From MWBV01 sp964447315 (GTDB lineage Archaea; Nanobdellota; Nanobdellia; Pacearchaeales; GW2011-AR1), in NCBI GenBank assembly GCA_964447315.1, contig CAYURQ010000003.1, forward strand, positions 1-64,000: a DNA stretch of 64,000 nucleotides, written 5' to 3'. Below, piece after piece: positions 17,286 to 26,500 of this stretch (its first letter is position 1; every line of letters begins with the position of its first letter). A program made the position numbers and the translations under genes. A model generated the notes under the pieces. The model was not told the DNA's origin, ran no database searches, and saw only the letters and a program-made list of their open reading frames with translations.

Positions 17286-17383
17286 ACTTAGATGAATTTA
17301 TAAAATATTTATTATGGATTATTTTGTTTGGTTTAATTTTATTTGGATTGTATAGTTTATTGAAAAAGTTAGGAATAATGTAA
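17282..17383 (+). CDS. 33-residue single-TM protein in pilin cluster
   Basis: Encodes MNLDEFIKYLLWIILFGLIL plus 13 more residues, an acidic start, one membrane helix and a LLKKLG end. ATG overlaps the preceding TGA stop (ATGA) and its stop is 1 bp before the next ATG, the tight spacing of a translated gene. Function unknown; it may stabilise the pilin complex. Confidence 0.55.
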   Translation: MNLDEFIKYLLWIILFGLILFGLYSLLKKLGIM

Positions 17384-17384
17384 A

Positions 17385-18290
17385 ATGAAAAATATTGTAA
17401 AAATAAAAAAAGCAGAGTTAAGTACACAACAAATAGTTTTATTGATTATTTTGATTGCTAGTTTTTTGATTATTTTATTTTTTTTGATTAAATTAAATTT
17501 AGATAATGAAACAGATATTCAAGCTTGCCATCAATCAGTTGTTTTGAGAGGAAACAAGGCAATTCCTGCTAATGGGATTCCTTTGAATTGTCAAACAAAA
17601 TATCTTTGTATAACTGAAGATGGTACTTGTGAAGGCGTTACTAAACCTGTTCTTAATAAAGTTAAAACAAAAGAAGAAATTTTTGATATTTTAGCTAGAG
17701 AAATGGCTGATTGTTGGTGGATGTTTGGAGAGGGACAAGTAAATTATGTTGGAAAAGATATGAAAGAAAAATTATATTGCAGTATTTGCACTCAATTTGT
17801 TCTTGATGATAGTATTGCTAGTATTCAGGGAGTTAATAATGGGAAAATAAATGAAAAAGATTTTTACGAGTATCTTGAAAATACAAAAAGACCTCAATCA
17901 GAAGAAACTTATTTGCAATATCTTACGGGTGCTAAAAATATTAATAATTTACAGGCATCTATTAATCAAGCAGGAGGCTCTTTCAAAGAATACACTGTTA
18001 CTGTTCCTTATTATATTATGATGGGGATTTATAGTAAAGTTGGTGCTGCAGGATGGATTGCCACTGGAGTTGGTGTTGCTGGAGCAATAGTTGCAATGCC
18101 TTTTGTTCCTGTTGCAAGTGTTTCAATTGCCTCTGCACTTATTTTGGGGTTTGGTGGAACAGGAGGATATTTTATTGGAACAACTGTTGCTGGTGAATCT
18201 GGCATGGATTATTTAACACCAGTGATAATTCCTGCTAATTCAAGAGAATTTGATATTTTTAATTGTAAAGATGTTATGACTGTTTCATAA
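17385..18290 (+). CDS. Large pilin-like protein with class III signal peptide
   Basis: 301 residues. Leader MKNIVKIKKA followed by ELSTQQIVLLIILIASFLI: KK-A cleavage site with Glu at +2 and an assembly helix. The exported domain has paired cysteines (CHQS...NCQTKYLCITEDGTC; C-S-I-C) and a WWMFGEGQVNYVG motif. A second Gly/Ala/Val-rich hydrophobic hairpin lies at about residues 215-265 and could contact or cross the membrane. No known adhesin domain recognised. Part of the tight run of pilin-like ORFs. Confidence 0.75.
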   Translation: MKNIVKIKKAELSTQQIVLLIILIASFLIILFFLIKLNLDNETDIQACHQSVVLRGNKAIPANGIPLNCQTKYLCITEDGTCEGVTKPVLNKVKTKEEIFDILAREMADCWWMFGEGQVNYVGKDMKEKLYCSICTQFVLDDSIASIQGVNNGKINEKDFYEYLENTKRPQSEETYLQYLTGAKNINNLQASINQAGGSFKEYTVTVPYYIMMGIYSKVGAAGWIATGVGVAGAIVAMPFVPVASVSIASALILGFGGTGGYFIGTTVAGESGMDYLTPVIIPANSREFDIFNCKDVMTVS

Positions 18291-18291
18291 A

Positions 18292-18705
18292 ATGAAAGAA
18301 AATAATTTAAAAAATAAAAAAGCAGAAATTTTGGTTGGAAATATTGTTTTTATTTTACTTAATTTAATTTTTATTTTTATTTTAATTCTTTTTTTATTGA
18401 AACAAGGAAATGGTGCTGTTGTTTTAGAACAATCTTATGCAAAAAAAATATCTCTTTTAACAAATGCTGGTCAACCAGGAATGCAAATGCTTATTGATAT
18501 GGAAAAAGGAATGAAAATTGCAGAAGAGAATGGTCTTGATTTTAAAGATGTTGTTAGCATAAATGGAAATATTGTTAATGTAAAATTAGATAGTAATTCT
18601 GGGTATACTTATTCTTTTTTCAATGATGTTTCACTTTATGCTTATCCAGATAAATTAAATGGAAAATATACTGGGATGTATGTTTTAAATATAGCTAATA
18701 AGTAA
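18292..18705 (+). CDS. Pilin-like protein with class III signal peptide
   Basis: 137 residues: leader MKENNLKNKKA, then EILVGNIVFILLNLIFIFIL helix, then a mixed alpha/beta exported part without cysteine clusters. The KK-A/E cleavage pattern matches the neighbouring proteins. Starts 1 bp after the previous stop and is followed at the same spacing by the next ORF, indicating a polycistronic unit. Confidence 0.72.
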   Translation: MKENNLKNKKAEILVGNIVFILLNLIFIFILILFLLKQGNGAVVLEQSYAKKISLLTNAGQPGMQMLIDMEKGMKIAEENGLDFKDVVSINGNIVNVKLDSNSGYTYSFFNDVSLYAYPDKLNGKYTGMYVLNIANK

Positions 18706-18706
18706 A

Positions 18707-19258
18707 ATGTTTTCATTAAATAAAAAAAGTAAAAAAGCATCTGAAAAATTCCTTTCTTTATATTGGTTTGCAATTATTTTGCTTGTTGCTGTTGGTATTT
18801 TTTCAATGGTTTATATTTTTTATTCAGCTCCTTATGAAGTTAGAGATATTGAATCTGAGATCCTTGCATATAAGGTAGGTGATTGCGTATCTAGTCAAGG
18901 AATAATTCATCCAGGGCTTATGCCAGGAGGTAAATTCAATGAAAATTTTAATATTTTAAGAGAGTGTGGTTTTAATTTTCAGACAGAAGATGAATATGAT
19001 TGGAGACAAGAAGAACAGTATTTTGCTGAAATAAGTGTTTATAATGTTAGAGGTTTAGATAATTATTTAGGAAGGGTTCAAGAGGGTAATTTAAATTGGA
19101 AAGGAAATTGTTTTATTAAAGATAAGAGAAAAAAAGATTATGAAAGATTTGTTAAATGTAGTGAAAAAAGAATTTATGTCTTGGGGCCTAATTCAGAGCA
19201 ATATTTAATTAATATTTTAGTTGGAGTTGGTAAAATTGAGAAAAACGCTCATAAATAA
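18707..19258 (+). CDS. Pilin-like protein with class III signal peptide
   Basis: 183 residues: leader MFSLNKKSKKA, then SEKFLSLYWFAIILLVAVGI helix. The exported region is charged and has cysteines at wide spacing (VGDCVSS, RECGFNF, KGNCFIKD, VKCSEKR). Starts 1 bp after the previous stop and overlaps the next gene by about 23 bp. Function beyond the pilin-like architecture is unknown. Confidence 0.7.
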   Translation: MFSLNKKSKKASEKFLSLYWFAIILLVAVGIFSMVYIFYSAPYEVRDIESEILAYKVGDCVSSQGIIHPGLMPGGKFNENFNILRECGFNFQTEDEYDWRQEEQYFAEISVYNVRGLDNYLGRVQEGNLNWKGNCFIKDKRKKDYERFVKCSEKRIYVLGPNSEQYLINILVGVGKIEKNAHK

Positions 19259-19529
19259 AAATAAAAAAGCACAAGTTGGTGAAACAATGACTTGGATAGT
19301 TGCAACTTTAGTTATAATTGGGACTTTACTTGTTTTTATTTATGGTTCAATATTTTTAGCAAATTCAAAATCTTTAGGCTCTGATGGAATAAATAATAAA
19401 ATAAAGCAACAGATTGTTGGGACAGATGTTGATTGGATTGATTATAAAAATAAAATGGCTTTTGAAATAAGAGATGATAATAGAATTAAAATTGAGAATT
19501 GGTTAAATGAAACTAGACAAAATCCATAA
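19236..19529 (+). CDS. Pilin-like protein with class III signal peptide (TTG start)
   Basis: 97 residues if started at the TTG at 19236, which has GGAG at suitable distance upstream; a TTG at 19221 is possible. Leader ends KNKKA, then QVGETMTWIVATLVIIGTLL: strong prepilin pattern with Glu at +5. The short exported part ends acidic. It overlaps both neighbours (about 23 bp each), typical of the compact cluster. Confidence 0.68.
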   Translation: MRKTLINKNKKAQVGETMTWIVATLVIIGTLLVFIYGSIFLANSKSLGSDGINNKIKQQIVGTDVDWIDYKNKMAFEIRDDNRIKIENWLNETRQNP

Positions 19530-19821
19530 AAAAAGAAGTAATAGAGGAGATGTTCCTGTAACTGTCCTTGTTTTGGGAGTTTTTGTAGTATGTACTTTAG
19601 CAATGATTAGTTTTATTAATTCAGATAGAAATGTTGAAAAATCTTTTAATGGTGTTGAGCTTGTTGAAGAAGCTAATATTAAGATTGAGAGGGATAAACT
19701 AAATCATTATTATAAAGAAGAAATTAAAACAAAAATAGTTCCTAAATTGGGTGGGAGATGGGTTCAAGAAAAAGTTGTTTTTTCAGTTGAGTTTAATCCT
19801 AGTTTTTCTTCAAGACCCTAA
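19507..19821 (+). CDS. Pilin-like protein
   Basis: 104 residues: leader MKLDKIHKKRSNRG, then DVPVTVLVLGVFVVCTLAMI helix; cleavage after RG is plausible. The exported part is charged and ends near VVFSVEFNPSFSSRP. Overlaps the preceding gene by 23 bp. Last member of the overlapping run before a new promoter. Confidence 0.68.
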   Translation: MKLDKIHKKRSNRGDVPVTVLVLGVFVVCTLAMISFINSDRNVEKSFNGVELVEEANIKIERDKLNHYYKEEIKTKIVPKLGGRWVQEKVVFSVEFNPSFSSRP

Positions 19822-19831
19822 TAAAGAAAGG

Positions 19832-19840
19832 TTTTTAAAT
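19832..19840 (+). promoter_or_regulatory. TATA element for the next pilin-like gene
   Basis: TTTTTAAAT is centred about 25 bp before the ATG at 19861, so this gene probably has its own leaderless transcript. Confidence 0.5.
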
Positions 19841-19860
19841 AAAAAACTATTATAATAATT

Positions 19861-20181
19861 ATGAGAAATAAAAGAGGTTCAAGTATGGCTACATCAACAA
19901 TTGTTTTATTGGTTATTGCTGTATTGATTCTTGTAGTATTGGTATTGGGTTTTACTAAAGGATGGAGTACTTTTGCTCCTTGGTTAGCATCGGATAATAT
20001 TGATAATATTGAAAAATCTTGTAGTGTTGCTTGTTCAACAAATAGTGAATTTGGATATTGTTCTAAAAAATTAACTGTTAAAGATGGGGAAAATGATCCT
20101 TTTGAGGCAACTTGTGAAGAATTATCGAATAATCCAAGGTATTCAAATTATGGAATAGACCCTTGCCCTGATTTATGTTAG
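19861..20181 (+). CDS. Pilin-like protein with its own promoter, candidate major pilin
   Basis: 106 residues: very short leader MRNKRG, then SSMATSTIVLLVIAVLILVVLVLG assembly helix and a small Cys-rich exported domain (SCSVACSTNSEFGYCSKK ... CEELSN ... DPCPDLC). The KR-G site is the classical class III pattern. Unlike the upstream overlapping genes it has its own well-placed TATA, which is what one would expect of a separately and strongly expressed major subunit; that is inference. Confidence 0.75.
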   Translation: MRNKRGSSMATSTIVLLVIAVLILVVLVLGFTKGWSTFAPWLASDNIDNIEKSCSVACSTNSEFGYCSKKLTVKDGENDPFEATCEELSNNPRYSNYGIDPCPDLC

Positions 20182-20238
20182 ATATTTTATTTTTAGTTAA
20201 ATTTTTAAATTCAATTTAATTATTTTTTGTAAGTTAAA

Positions 20239-20352
20239 ATGACATCTAATTCTGAAAGACGTAATAAGAAGAAAGATAAGCAAAAAGAGAAAAAAAAGAA
20301 TCCTTATAAGAGAGGTGGAAGAAATAGAGTCAATAAAAAAGTAAAAAATTAA
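20239..20352 (+). CDS. Short Lys/Arg-rich ORF
   Basis: 37 codons, MTSNSERRNKKKDKQKEKKK followed by NPYKRGGRNRVNKKVKN. Very basic and without a membrane helix. It could be a nucleic-acid-binding microprotein or a chance ORF in an A-rich region. No clear Shine-Dalgarno. Confidence 0.35.
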   Translation: MTSNSERRNKKKDKQKEKKKNPYKRGGRNRVNKKVKN

Positions 20353-20362
20353 ATTCAAACAA

Positions 20363-20372
20363 GTTTATAAAT
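20363..20372 (+). promoter_or_regulatory. TATA element for prepilin peptidase
   Basis: GTTTATAAAT is centred 25-26 bp before the ATG at 20393. Confidence 0.55.
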
Positions 20373-20392
20373 TATAATTTCTAATTTTTATT

Positions 20393-21244
20393 ATGAAAGA
20401 GGTTTTTTTAATTATTCTTGGAATTGCATGGATTGGATTTGCAATGCTTCAGGATTTAAAAAAAAGAGAGATTGCAAATTGGTTGAATATTTCTTTGGTT
20501 GTTTTTGCATTATTTTTTAGATTTTTTTATAGTTTGTTTTTTGGAATTGATAATGGAGAGGGATTTAGTTTTTTAATTCAAGGATTAATTGGTTTTGGGG
20601 TATTCTTTTTAATTGGAAATTTGTTTTACTATTCAAGGCTTTTTGCAGGAGGAGACGCAAACTTAATGGTTGCTTTGGGAGCTGTTTTACCATTTTCAAT
20701 GAATTTAACTGAAAATATTAATTTAGGGGTTTTATTTTTGCTTTTATTCTTGCTTTGGGGTGCTATTTATGGAATCTCTTGGAGTATTTATTTAGGATTT
20801 AAAAATAAAAAGAATTTCAAGAAAGAATTTCAAGAAAGATTTAATGAAAATAAAAAAGTTGTTTATTTATCTTTAGTATTAGGAATAATCTTCTTATTTT
20901 TTGGAATATTTGAAATTTCTTTTATTGCTCTTGGGATATTTATTTTTATTTTACCTTATTTTTGGTTTTTAGCTAAATCAATTGATGAGGCTTCAATGGT
21001 TAAACTTGTAAATCCAATTAAGTTAACTGTTGGTGATTGGCTTTACAAAGATGTTGTTGTTAAAGGAAAAACAATAAAAGCTACTTGGGATGGATTAAAT
21101 GAAAAAGATATTTCTTTATTGAAAAAGAATAAGAAAAAAGTTAAAGTAAGATATGGCATTCCTTATGCACCTGTATTTTTCTTGAGTTTTTTAACTTTAG
21201 TTGTTTTATGGTTGATGGGGTTTAAAGTATTTTTTATTTTTTAA
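20393..21244 (+). CDS. Prepilin/preflagellin peptidase (A24 family, FlaK/PibD-like)
   Basis: 283 residues, about six to seven membrane helices. Both catalytic aspartates of the GxGD aspartyl protease family are in place: D in MLQDLKKREIANWLN after helix 1 (~residue 21) and FAGGDANLMVALGA (~residue 86). It should cleave the KK/KR-[A/G] leaders of the pilin-like proteins encoded upstream. The C-terminal ~100 residues include a cytoplasmic loop (LTVGDWLYKDVVVKGK) as in other archaeal members and a final helix. Independent leaderless promoter. Confidence 0.92.
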   Translation: MKEVFLIILGIAWIGFAMLQDLKKREIANWLNISLVVFALFFRFFYSLFFGIDNGEGFSFLIQGLIGFGVFFLIGNLFYYSRLFAGGDANLMVALGAVLPFSMNLTENINLGVLFLLLFLLWGAIYGISWSIYLGFKNKKNFKKEFQERFNENKKVVYLSLVLGIIFLFFGIFEISFIALGIFIFILPYFWFLAKSIDEASMVKLVNPIKLTVGDWLYKDVVVKGKTIKATWDGLNEKDISLLKKNKKKVKVRYGIPYAPVFFLSFLTLVVLWLMGFKVFFIF

Positions 21245-21307
21245 AATAATTAAGTTTATTAATGATTATTTGTATATTAAATTAATAATTTAAAGGAGGT
21301 TGAAATA

Positions 21308-21463
21308 ATGGATAAAAAAATTGTGGGATTTCTTGCATTGTTAGGAGGAGTGGCAACATTGTTAGGAAATTTTATTCCATCAATAAGCAAATATCCTCTT
21401 GTATTAATTGGAGGTATTGTTGCAACAGTTGCTGGTATTCTTGCTTTAGCTTCTAAATATTAA
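21308..21463 (+). CDS. Small hydrophobic two-helix protein
   Basis: 51 residues: MDKKIVGFLALLGGVATLLG, a short polar turn, then LVLIGGIVATVAGILALASKY. A strong Shine-Dalgarno (AAAGGAGGT) sits 7-8 bp before the ATG, supporting translation despite the small size. Probable membrane protein; function unknown. Located just after the prepilin peptidase. Confidence 0.65.
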   Translation: MDKKIVGFLALLGGVATLLGNFIPSISKYPLVLIGGIVATVAGILALASKY

Positions 21464-21479
21464 TTTTATTTTATAATTT

Positions 21480-22154
21480 TTAGGGGATTCTTTTTGGAAT
21501 AATTATTTTTTTACTTTCTTTTGAGTCTACATATATTTTTTCTTTTTTTACTTCTGGTTTTTTTTCTGGTTTTTTTTCTGTTTTATTTAATACCTCTAAT
21601 AAAGCTTGTAATTCTTCTGGTTTTCCTTGAGATCTTTGAGATTCTAATGTTTCTCCTTGATACTGTGGAAGAACATTAATTATTATTTCTCCTAATATAC
21701 TAGAAGGTTTTACCATTACTTCTTTTGGATTTAATTTTTTTGCTAGAATTATTGAAATTTTTTCAGCTAATTCTAAAACTTGTTTTGGTATATTAGAAGG
21801 TTCATAAACAGGCTTTTTAGGAATTATTATTGTATGCCCCATTGATATTGGATTTATTTCTAAAACAGCTATTGACTCTGAATTTTCATTTATTTTATAA
21901 CTTGGTAAATTGCCACTAACTATTTGTCTAAACGGGGTTTCTTGTTCAATTTCTGAATTATTAGAATTGTTTAATTGTTCTGGCTCTGCAACTTGAACTA
22001 TATTATTTATTTTTGCAAATTCAATAAATTCTGAATTACTCATTGAATTTATTTTTTCAATTAAAGGTTGTTTTTTATCTTCTGGAAAATTAGAATTAAT
22101 TTGATTTAGTAATTGTTGCTTTAATTCATTTATTTTTTCTTCTTGAATTTCCAT
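21480..22154 (-). CDS. HIT-like protein without the histidine triad
   Basis: 224 residues. An N-terminal helical segment (~1-60) precedes a region that follows the HIT fold pattern: SIAVLEINPISMGHTIIIPK (compare the usual D-NPxxPGHxLVIPK), then a helix and a strand. Where HIT proteins have HxHxH(I/V)IPR, this protein reads GEIIINVLPQYQGE, with no histidines. So the nucleotide hydrolase/transferase active site is missing. The C-terminal part is Lys/Glu-rich. It may be a binding protein derived from a HIT enzyme; the assignment rests on motif similarity only. Confidence 0.65.
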   Translation of the reverse strand: MEIQEEKINELKQQLLNQINSNFPEDKKQPLIEKINSMSNSEFIEFAKINNIVQVAEPEQLNNSNNSEIEQETPFRQIVSGNLPSYKINENSESIAVLEINPISMGHTIIIPKKPVYEPSNIPKQVLELAEKISIILAKKLNPKEVMVKPSSILGEIIINVLPQYQGETLESQRSQGKPEELQALLEVLNKTEKKPEKKPEVKKEKIYVDSKESKKIIIPKRIP

Positions 22155-22192
22155 AAAATTATTTAGAGAAATTAGTTTATAATGATTTTGAT

Positions 22193-22465
22193 TTAAGCAA
22201 CTTTTCTCATATCAATTAGTTGAGCTGATTGAACCTTTGGAATTTTAGAAAATTCTTCTTCTAAATGCTCTGTTTCTTTGTCATCTGGGTAGAAAAAGAA
22301 TACAATTAGCGCTTTTAATCCAAAAGCAACTGGCTCAATAGCGTATTCCTTATTTTTTCCTCCAAAATCTTCAACTATTTTTCTTGCAGATTCTTCAATT
22401 TCTTTTAAATCTACTTCTGGGGATTCAGGCATTAATTTATATTTTGCTCCATTTATTCCTGTCAT
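22193..22465 (-). CDS. Translation elongation factor aEF-1beta
   Basis: 90 residues from the ATG at 22465: MTGINGAKYKLMPESPEVDL, central VEDFGGKNKEY and EPVAFGLKALIVFFF, and the ending VQSAQLIDMRKVA. Length and pattern match the archaeal guanine-exchange factor for aEF-1alpha. A longer reading frame from 22597 would add an unrelated hydrophobic N-terminus and overlap the RPA promoter, so it was rejected. A TATA 26 bp upstream supports 22465 and a leaderless mRNA. Confidence 0.92.
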   Translation of the reverse strand: MTGINGAKYKLMPESPEVDLKEIEESARKIVEDFGGKNKEYAIEPVAFGLKALIVFFFYPDDKETEHLEEEFSKIPKVQSAQLIDMRKVA

Positions 22466-22487
22466 GTAATGAAAGTACTTTAGTTGA

Positions 22488-22495
22488 TTTATAAA
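22488..22495 (-). promoter_or_regulatory. TATA element for aEF-1beta
   Basis: Palindromic TTTATAAA is centred about 26 bp before the minus-strand ATG at 22465. Confidence 0.6.
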
Positions 22496-22522
22496 TTTTT
22501 GTATTATTAGTGTATCATAATT

Positions 22523-22530
22523 CTTATAAA
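22523..22530 (+). promoter_or_regulatory. TATA element for RPA
   Basis: CTTATAAA is centred about 26 bp before the ATG at 22553. It forms a divergent pair with the aEF-1beta promoter. Confidence 0.6.
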
Positions 22531-22552
22531 CTTGTTTTATTTTTTGTTTTTT

Positions 22553-23479
22553 ATGGTTAATGAAAATTATGAAAAGATTGTTGAAAAAATTGCTCAAACA
22601 GCAGGAGTTGAAAAAGAAGAGGTTTTAAGAAAAATAGAAGCTAAAAGAGCTAAGTTATCTGGATTGATAAGTTATGAGGGTGCTGCACAAGTTGTTGCAG
22701 CTGAATTAGGGGTTAATTTTGATAATGAAAAACTTAAGATTGATGAATTGCTTCCTGGAATGAAAAAAGTAAATACATCTGGACAAATAATTAATTTAGG
22801 TCCTGTTAGAACATTTAAAACTCAAAAAGGAGATGAAGGGAAGGTTTGTAATTTTTTTGTTGCTGATGATACTTCTAATATTAAAATAGTTTTATGGGAT
22901 ACAAATCATATTTCTTTAATTGAAAAAGGAAATTTAAAGGAAGGAAGTGTTATTGAAATTTTTAATGCTTCTATGAGAGATAATGAATTGCATTTAGGTA
23001 GTTTTTCTGAATTAAAACCTAGTTCAGAAAGTTTTCCAAATTTGGTAACTGAAAAAGTTGTTAAAGAAAAATCAATTTCTGATTTCAAGATTGGGGATAG
23101 TGCTAGTGTTAGGGCTTTTGTTGTTCAGGGGTTTGAACCTAGATTTTTTGAAGTGAATAAAGAAACAGGAAGAAAACCTACTGAGGATGAAAGAGCAAAA
23201 GGAGTTCCTCTTGAAAAACGGGCTTTAATAAATATTGTATTGGATGATGGAACAGAAACAATGAGAGCTGTTCTTTTTCATGAATCTTTGAAGGATATTG
23301 GATTAACTGCTTTAGATAATATTGAGCAATTAATTGTTCAAAGAGAAGAACTTTTAGGAAAGGAATTTGTTTTTTCTGGAAATGTGCGTAGAAATAATTT
23401 TTTTAATAATGAAGAATTTATAATTGAAAGTGCAAAACCAGTGGATTTGGATAGTTTAATTGCTAAGTTTGAAAAATAA
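22553..23479 (+). CDS. rpa: Replication protein A (OB-fold single-stranded DNA-binding protein)
   Basis: 308 residues from the ATG at 22553. A helical N-terminus (MVNENYEKIVEKIAQTAGVE, then KLSGLISYEGAAQVVAAELG) is typical of archaeal RPA. The first OB fold starts VNTSGQIINLGPVRTFKTQ with VLWD, and a second OB-like part has SVRAFVVQGFEPRFFE and INIVLDDGTETMRAVLF. No zinc finger is visible. Binds ssDNA in replication and repair. The upstream in-frame ATG at 22532 lies within 10 bp of the TATA and is rejected. Confidence 0.88.
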   Translation: MVNENYEKIVEKIAQTAGVEKEEVLRKIEAKRAKLSGLISYEGAAQVVAAELGVNFDNEKLKIDELLPGMKKVNTSGQIINLGPVRTFKTQKGDEGKVCNFFVADDTSNIKIVLWDTNHISLIEKGNLKEGSVIEIFNASMRDNELHLGSFSELKPSSESFPNLVTEKVVKEKSISDFKIGDSASVRAFVVQGFEPRFFEVNKETGRKPTEDERAKGVPLEKRALINIVLDDGTETMRAVLFHESLKDIGLTALDNIEQLIVQREELLGKEFVFSGNVRRNNFFNNEEFIIESAKPVDLDSLIAKFEK

Positions 23480-23510
23480 TAATTCCAATATATATTTTTT
23501 AATGATTAGT

Positions 23511-23518
23511 TTTATATA
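23511..23518 (+). promoter_or_regulatory. TATA element for the giant LamG protein
   Basis: TTTATATA is centred about 28 bp before the ATG at 23543. Confidence 0.5.
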
Positions 23519-23542
23519 TGATGTTTTATTATATGTTTTGTT

Positions 23543-26500
23543 ATGCGTAAAGAGAGGTTGATACTAGCTAGTCTAGTGATTGTATTAATTGTATTTGTAG
23601 GTTTAGCTTTTGCTTTACCTAACTTGCAGTTTTTATTTCCAAGTGTTCCAGATAATGGATATTCTTTAAAAGATTCTGTTACAATAAATGTAAGTATTAA
23701 TAATACTGTTCCTAATTCTGTCTGGCTTGATTGGAACAATAGTTTAATGGTTTATTTGCCATTTGATTATTATAATGATACTGGTGTTTTTGATAATTCG
23801 AGTTATGGAATGTTTGGAGAGTTTAAAGGGAATTTAAGTATTAACAATATAAGTTCTGGTATAAGAGGAAATAGTTTGGATTTTGATGGGGAGAGTGATT
23901 ATTTTTTAATTAAGAATTCAGAATTGGTTAATACTGAAAACTATACTTTTAGTTTTTGGATTAAAACAGAGTCTTCTTCATTAGGAGATCAAGTAATTAT
24001 TACTAATGGAAATGATAATGGGGAAGGAGTTATAGATAGTGTAGGTATAAGGCAAGGAAAAATAGGGTGGAATTATGTTAATGCAGGATCTTATAAAGAG
24101 GGAGCTACATCTACAGTAAATGATGGAGCTTGGCACCATGTTGTTATATCTGTAAATTCTACTAGAAATTCTTCTTTGTTTATTGATGGAGTTCAAGACA
24201 TAATAACTACTACTTCTTTTTATAGGTCAGATTCTACAGGGAATTCTTATATTGGATGTAGGATTGCTTCAGAGTATTTTTTTAATGGTTCAATTGATGA
24301 AGTTATGGTTTTTAATAGAAGTTTGAGTACAGAAGAAATTAGGGATTTATATAATCATACAGCTTCTTACTATAATAATACTCAATCAAATCTTCAAGAA
24401 ACTTTTTACAATTACAGTGTTTATGCAATGAGTTTAAATGGAGAATTAGAAAAAACTTCAAGGAGTTTTTGGGTTGACTTAACTGGTGTTGGAACTGATT
24501 TTGTTTGGCCAACTCCTGTGGATTTAGGAAATCATCCTAATCGAGCAGCTTCAATAAATGTTAGTATTGGAAGTTTTAATCAAAATCATTCTGTTTTTGT
24601 TGATTTAAATAATGATTTACTTGGGTATTGGAGTTTTGATTATTACAACGAAACAGGGGTTTTTGATAATTCAAGTTATGATAATTTTGGAGAATTTAAT
24701 GAAAATTTAAGTTTGGATAATTTAACAGCAGGAGCTAGAGGAAGAGGTTTGGATTTTGATGCTTCTTTTGGTTATGTTGGTTTAAATGAAGAAGTAGTTA
24801 TTACTGGAAATTCAACAATTTCTTTTTGGGCTAAAAAATCTGACTGGAGTGATAATAGAGTTGTTCTTGGAAATTCAGGAACTTCTATGTATAGTTTTGT
24901 TTACTTTAATTCAGTTAATAGACTGTATATTGAATCAGATTCAAGTGGAGATAACGCGTACGCAGTTTTAGATAATGTAGATAATGATATGCACCATTAT
25001 ATTATTGTTCTTGATAATTATAATGTTCAAATTTATCAAGATGGAGTTGCTTTATCTATGGGGGATGGAGATATTTCAGATGATGTTACTTTAAATAGAA
25101 TTGGTGCTGCATCAGGCTCTTATAATTTCAATGGAACAATTGATGAAGTAATGATATTTAATAGAACTTTAAATAATGATGAAATTCTTTATTTATATAA
25201 TTCAACTGATAATTATTTTCAAGAAGCATATTCTGAATTAGAAGAAGGAAATAATTCTTTGAATGTTTATGCAATTGATATTGCAGGAAACTTAGAAAAA
25301 ATTTCAAGGAGTTTTGTTTTTGATTCAGTTGTTCCAGGAATTCAATTTCTTTACCCTACTCCAGGAAATCAACTACAAACTTCTGAATTAAACCATACAA
25401 TAAATGTTACTTTAACAAATTCAACTAATTCTAGTCTTTGGATTGATTGGGAAAATGATTTGGTTGGATATTGGAGTTTTGATTATGCTAATGAAAATGG
25501 TATTTATGATAACTCTAGTAATAGTAATTTTGCTACTTTTAATGGAAATTTAGGAATAGATAATTTAAGTGTGGGTGTTAGAGGAAATGCTTTGGATTTT
25601 TATGGAGATGCCCCTTCTTATCTTTGGACTAGTAGAGTAAATTTTCACACTTATCCAGAAGGATGGAGTACTTTTGCATGGGTGAAATATTATGATAATG
25701 GTGGTCTTTTAGCTAGTATATTTGGAGGAAATATGCTTTCTGTTAGAACTTCTGATGGTGCTTTAAGAATTTATGATGGAATGGGTTATAAATATTCATC
25801 AGGAACTTTGTCAGAAGGAACTTGGATTCATGTTGGGGCAACTTGTGATAATGAAACTAATATTTTAAATTATTATATTAATGGAGTTAATGATTCAGAA
25901 CATCATAACTTTGATTGTGATTATTCATTATCAATTCGTTTTTATTCTATTGGAAATTATTATGTTTCTTCTTCTCCTTGGAATGGTTCAATTGATGAAG
26001 CAATTATTTTTAATAGGAGTTTAACTTTAGAAGATGTCCAAGCTCTTTATAATGGAACTGAAAGTTATCTTTCTTTTTCAAAAAATGATTTAATTGAAGG
26101 AACTTATAATTATGATATTTATGCAACTGATTTAGGAGGTAATATGGAAATTCTTTCTAGAAATTTAACAATTAATTCAACAACTTCTGAGATTGGTTTT
26201 GAAAAACCAACCCCTATTGATAATGTTTATTTTAATAATGAAAGTGCTTTAATTAATGTGAGCATTACAAACCCTACAAATACTTCTGTTTTCATTGATT
26301 GGAATAAAAGTTTGATTGGATATTATAGTTTTGATTATTATAATTCAACAGGAGTTTTTGATAATTCAAGTTATGATAATTTTGCTGGTTTTGGAGGTAA
26401 TTTGGGTTTAGATAATTTAACAGGAGGAAGAAGTGGAAGTGCATTTGAATTTGATGGTGTTGGAGATTATATTCAAACTCCAATTATTCCGGGAAATATG

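Noticed and set aside
22466..22597. N-terminal extension of aEF-1beta
   Set aside because: Would cover the TATA elements of both divergent genes and give an atypical hydrophobic start; the family size is ~90 residues.
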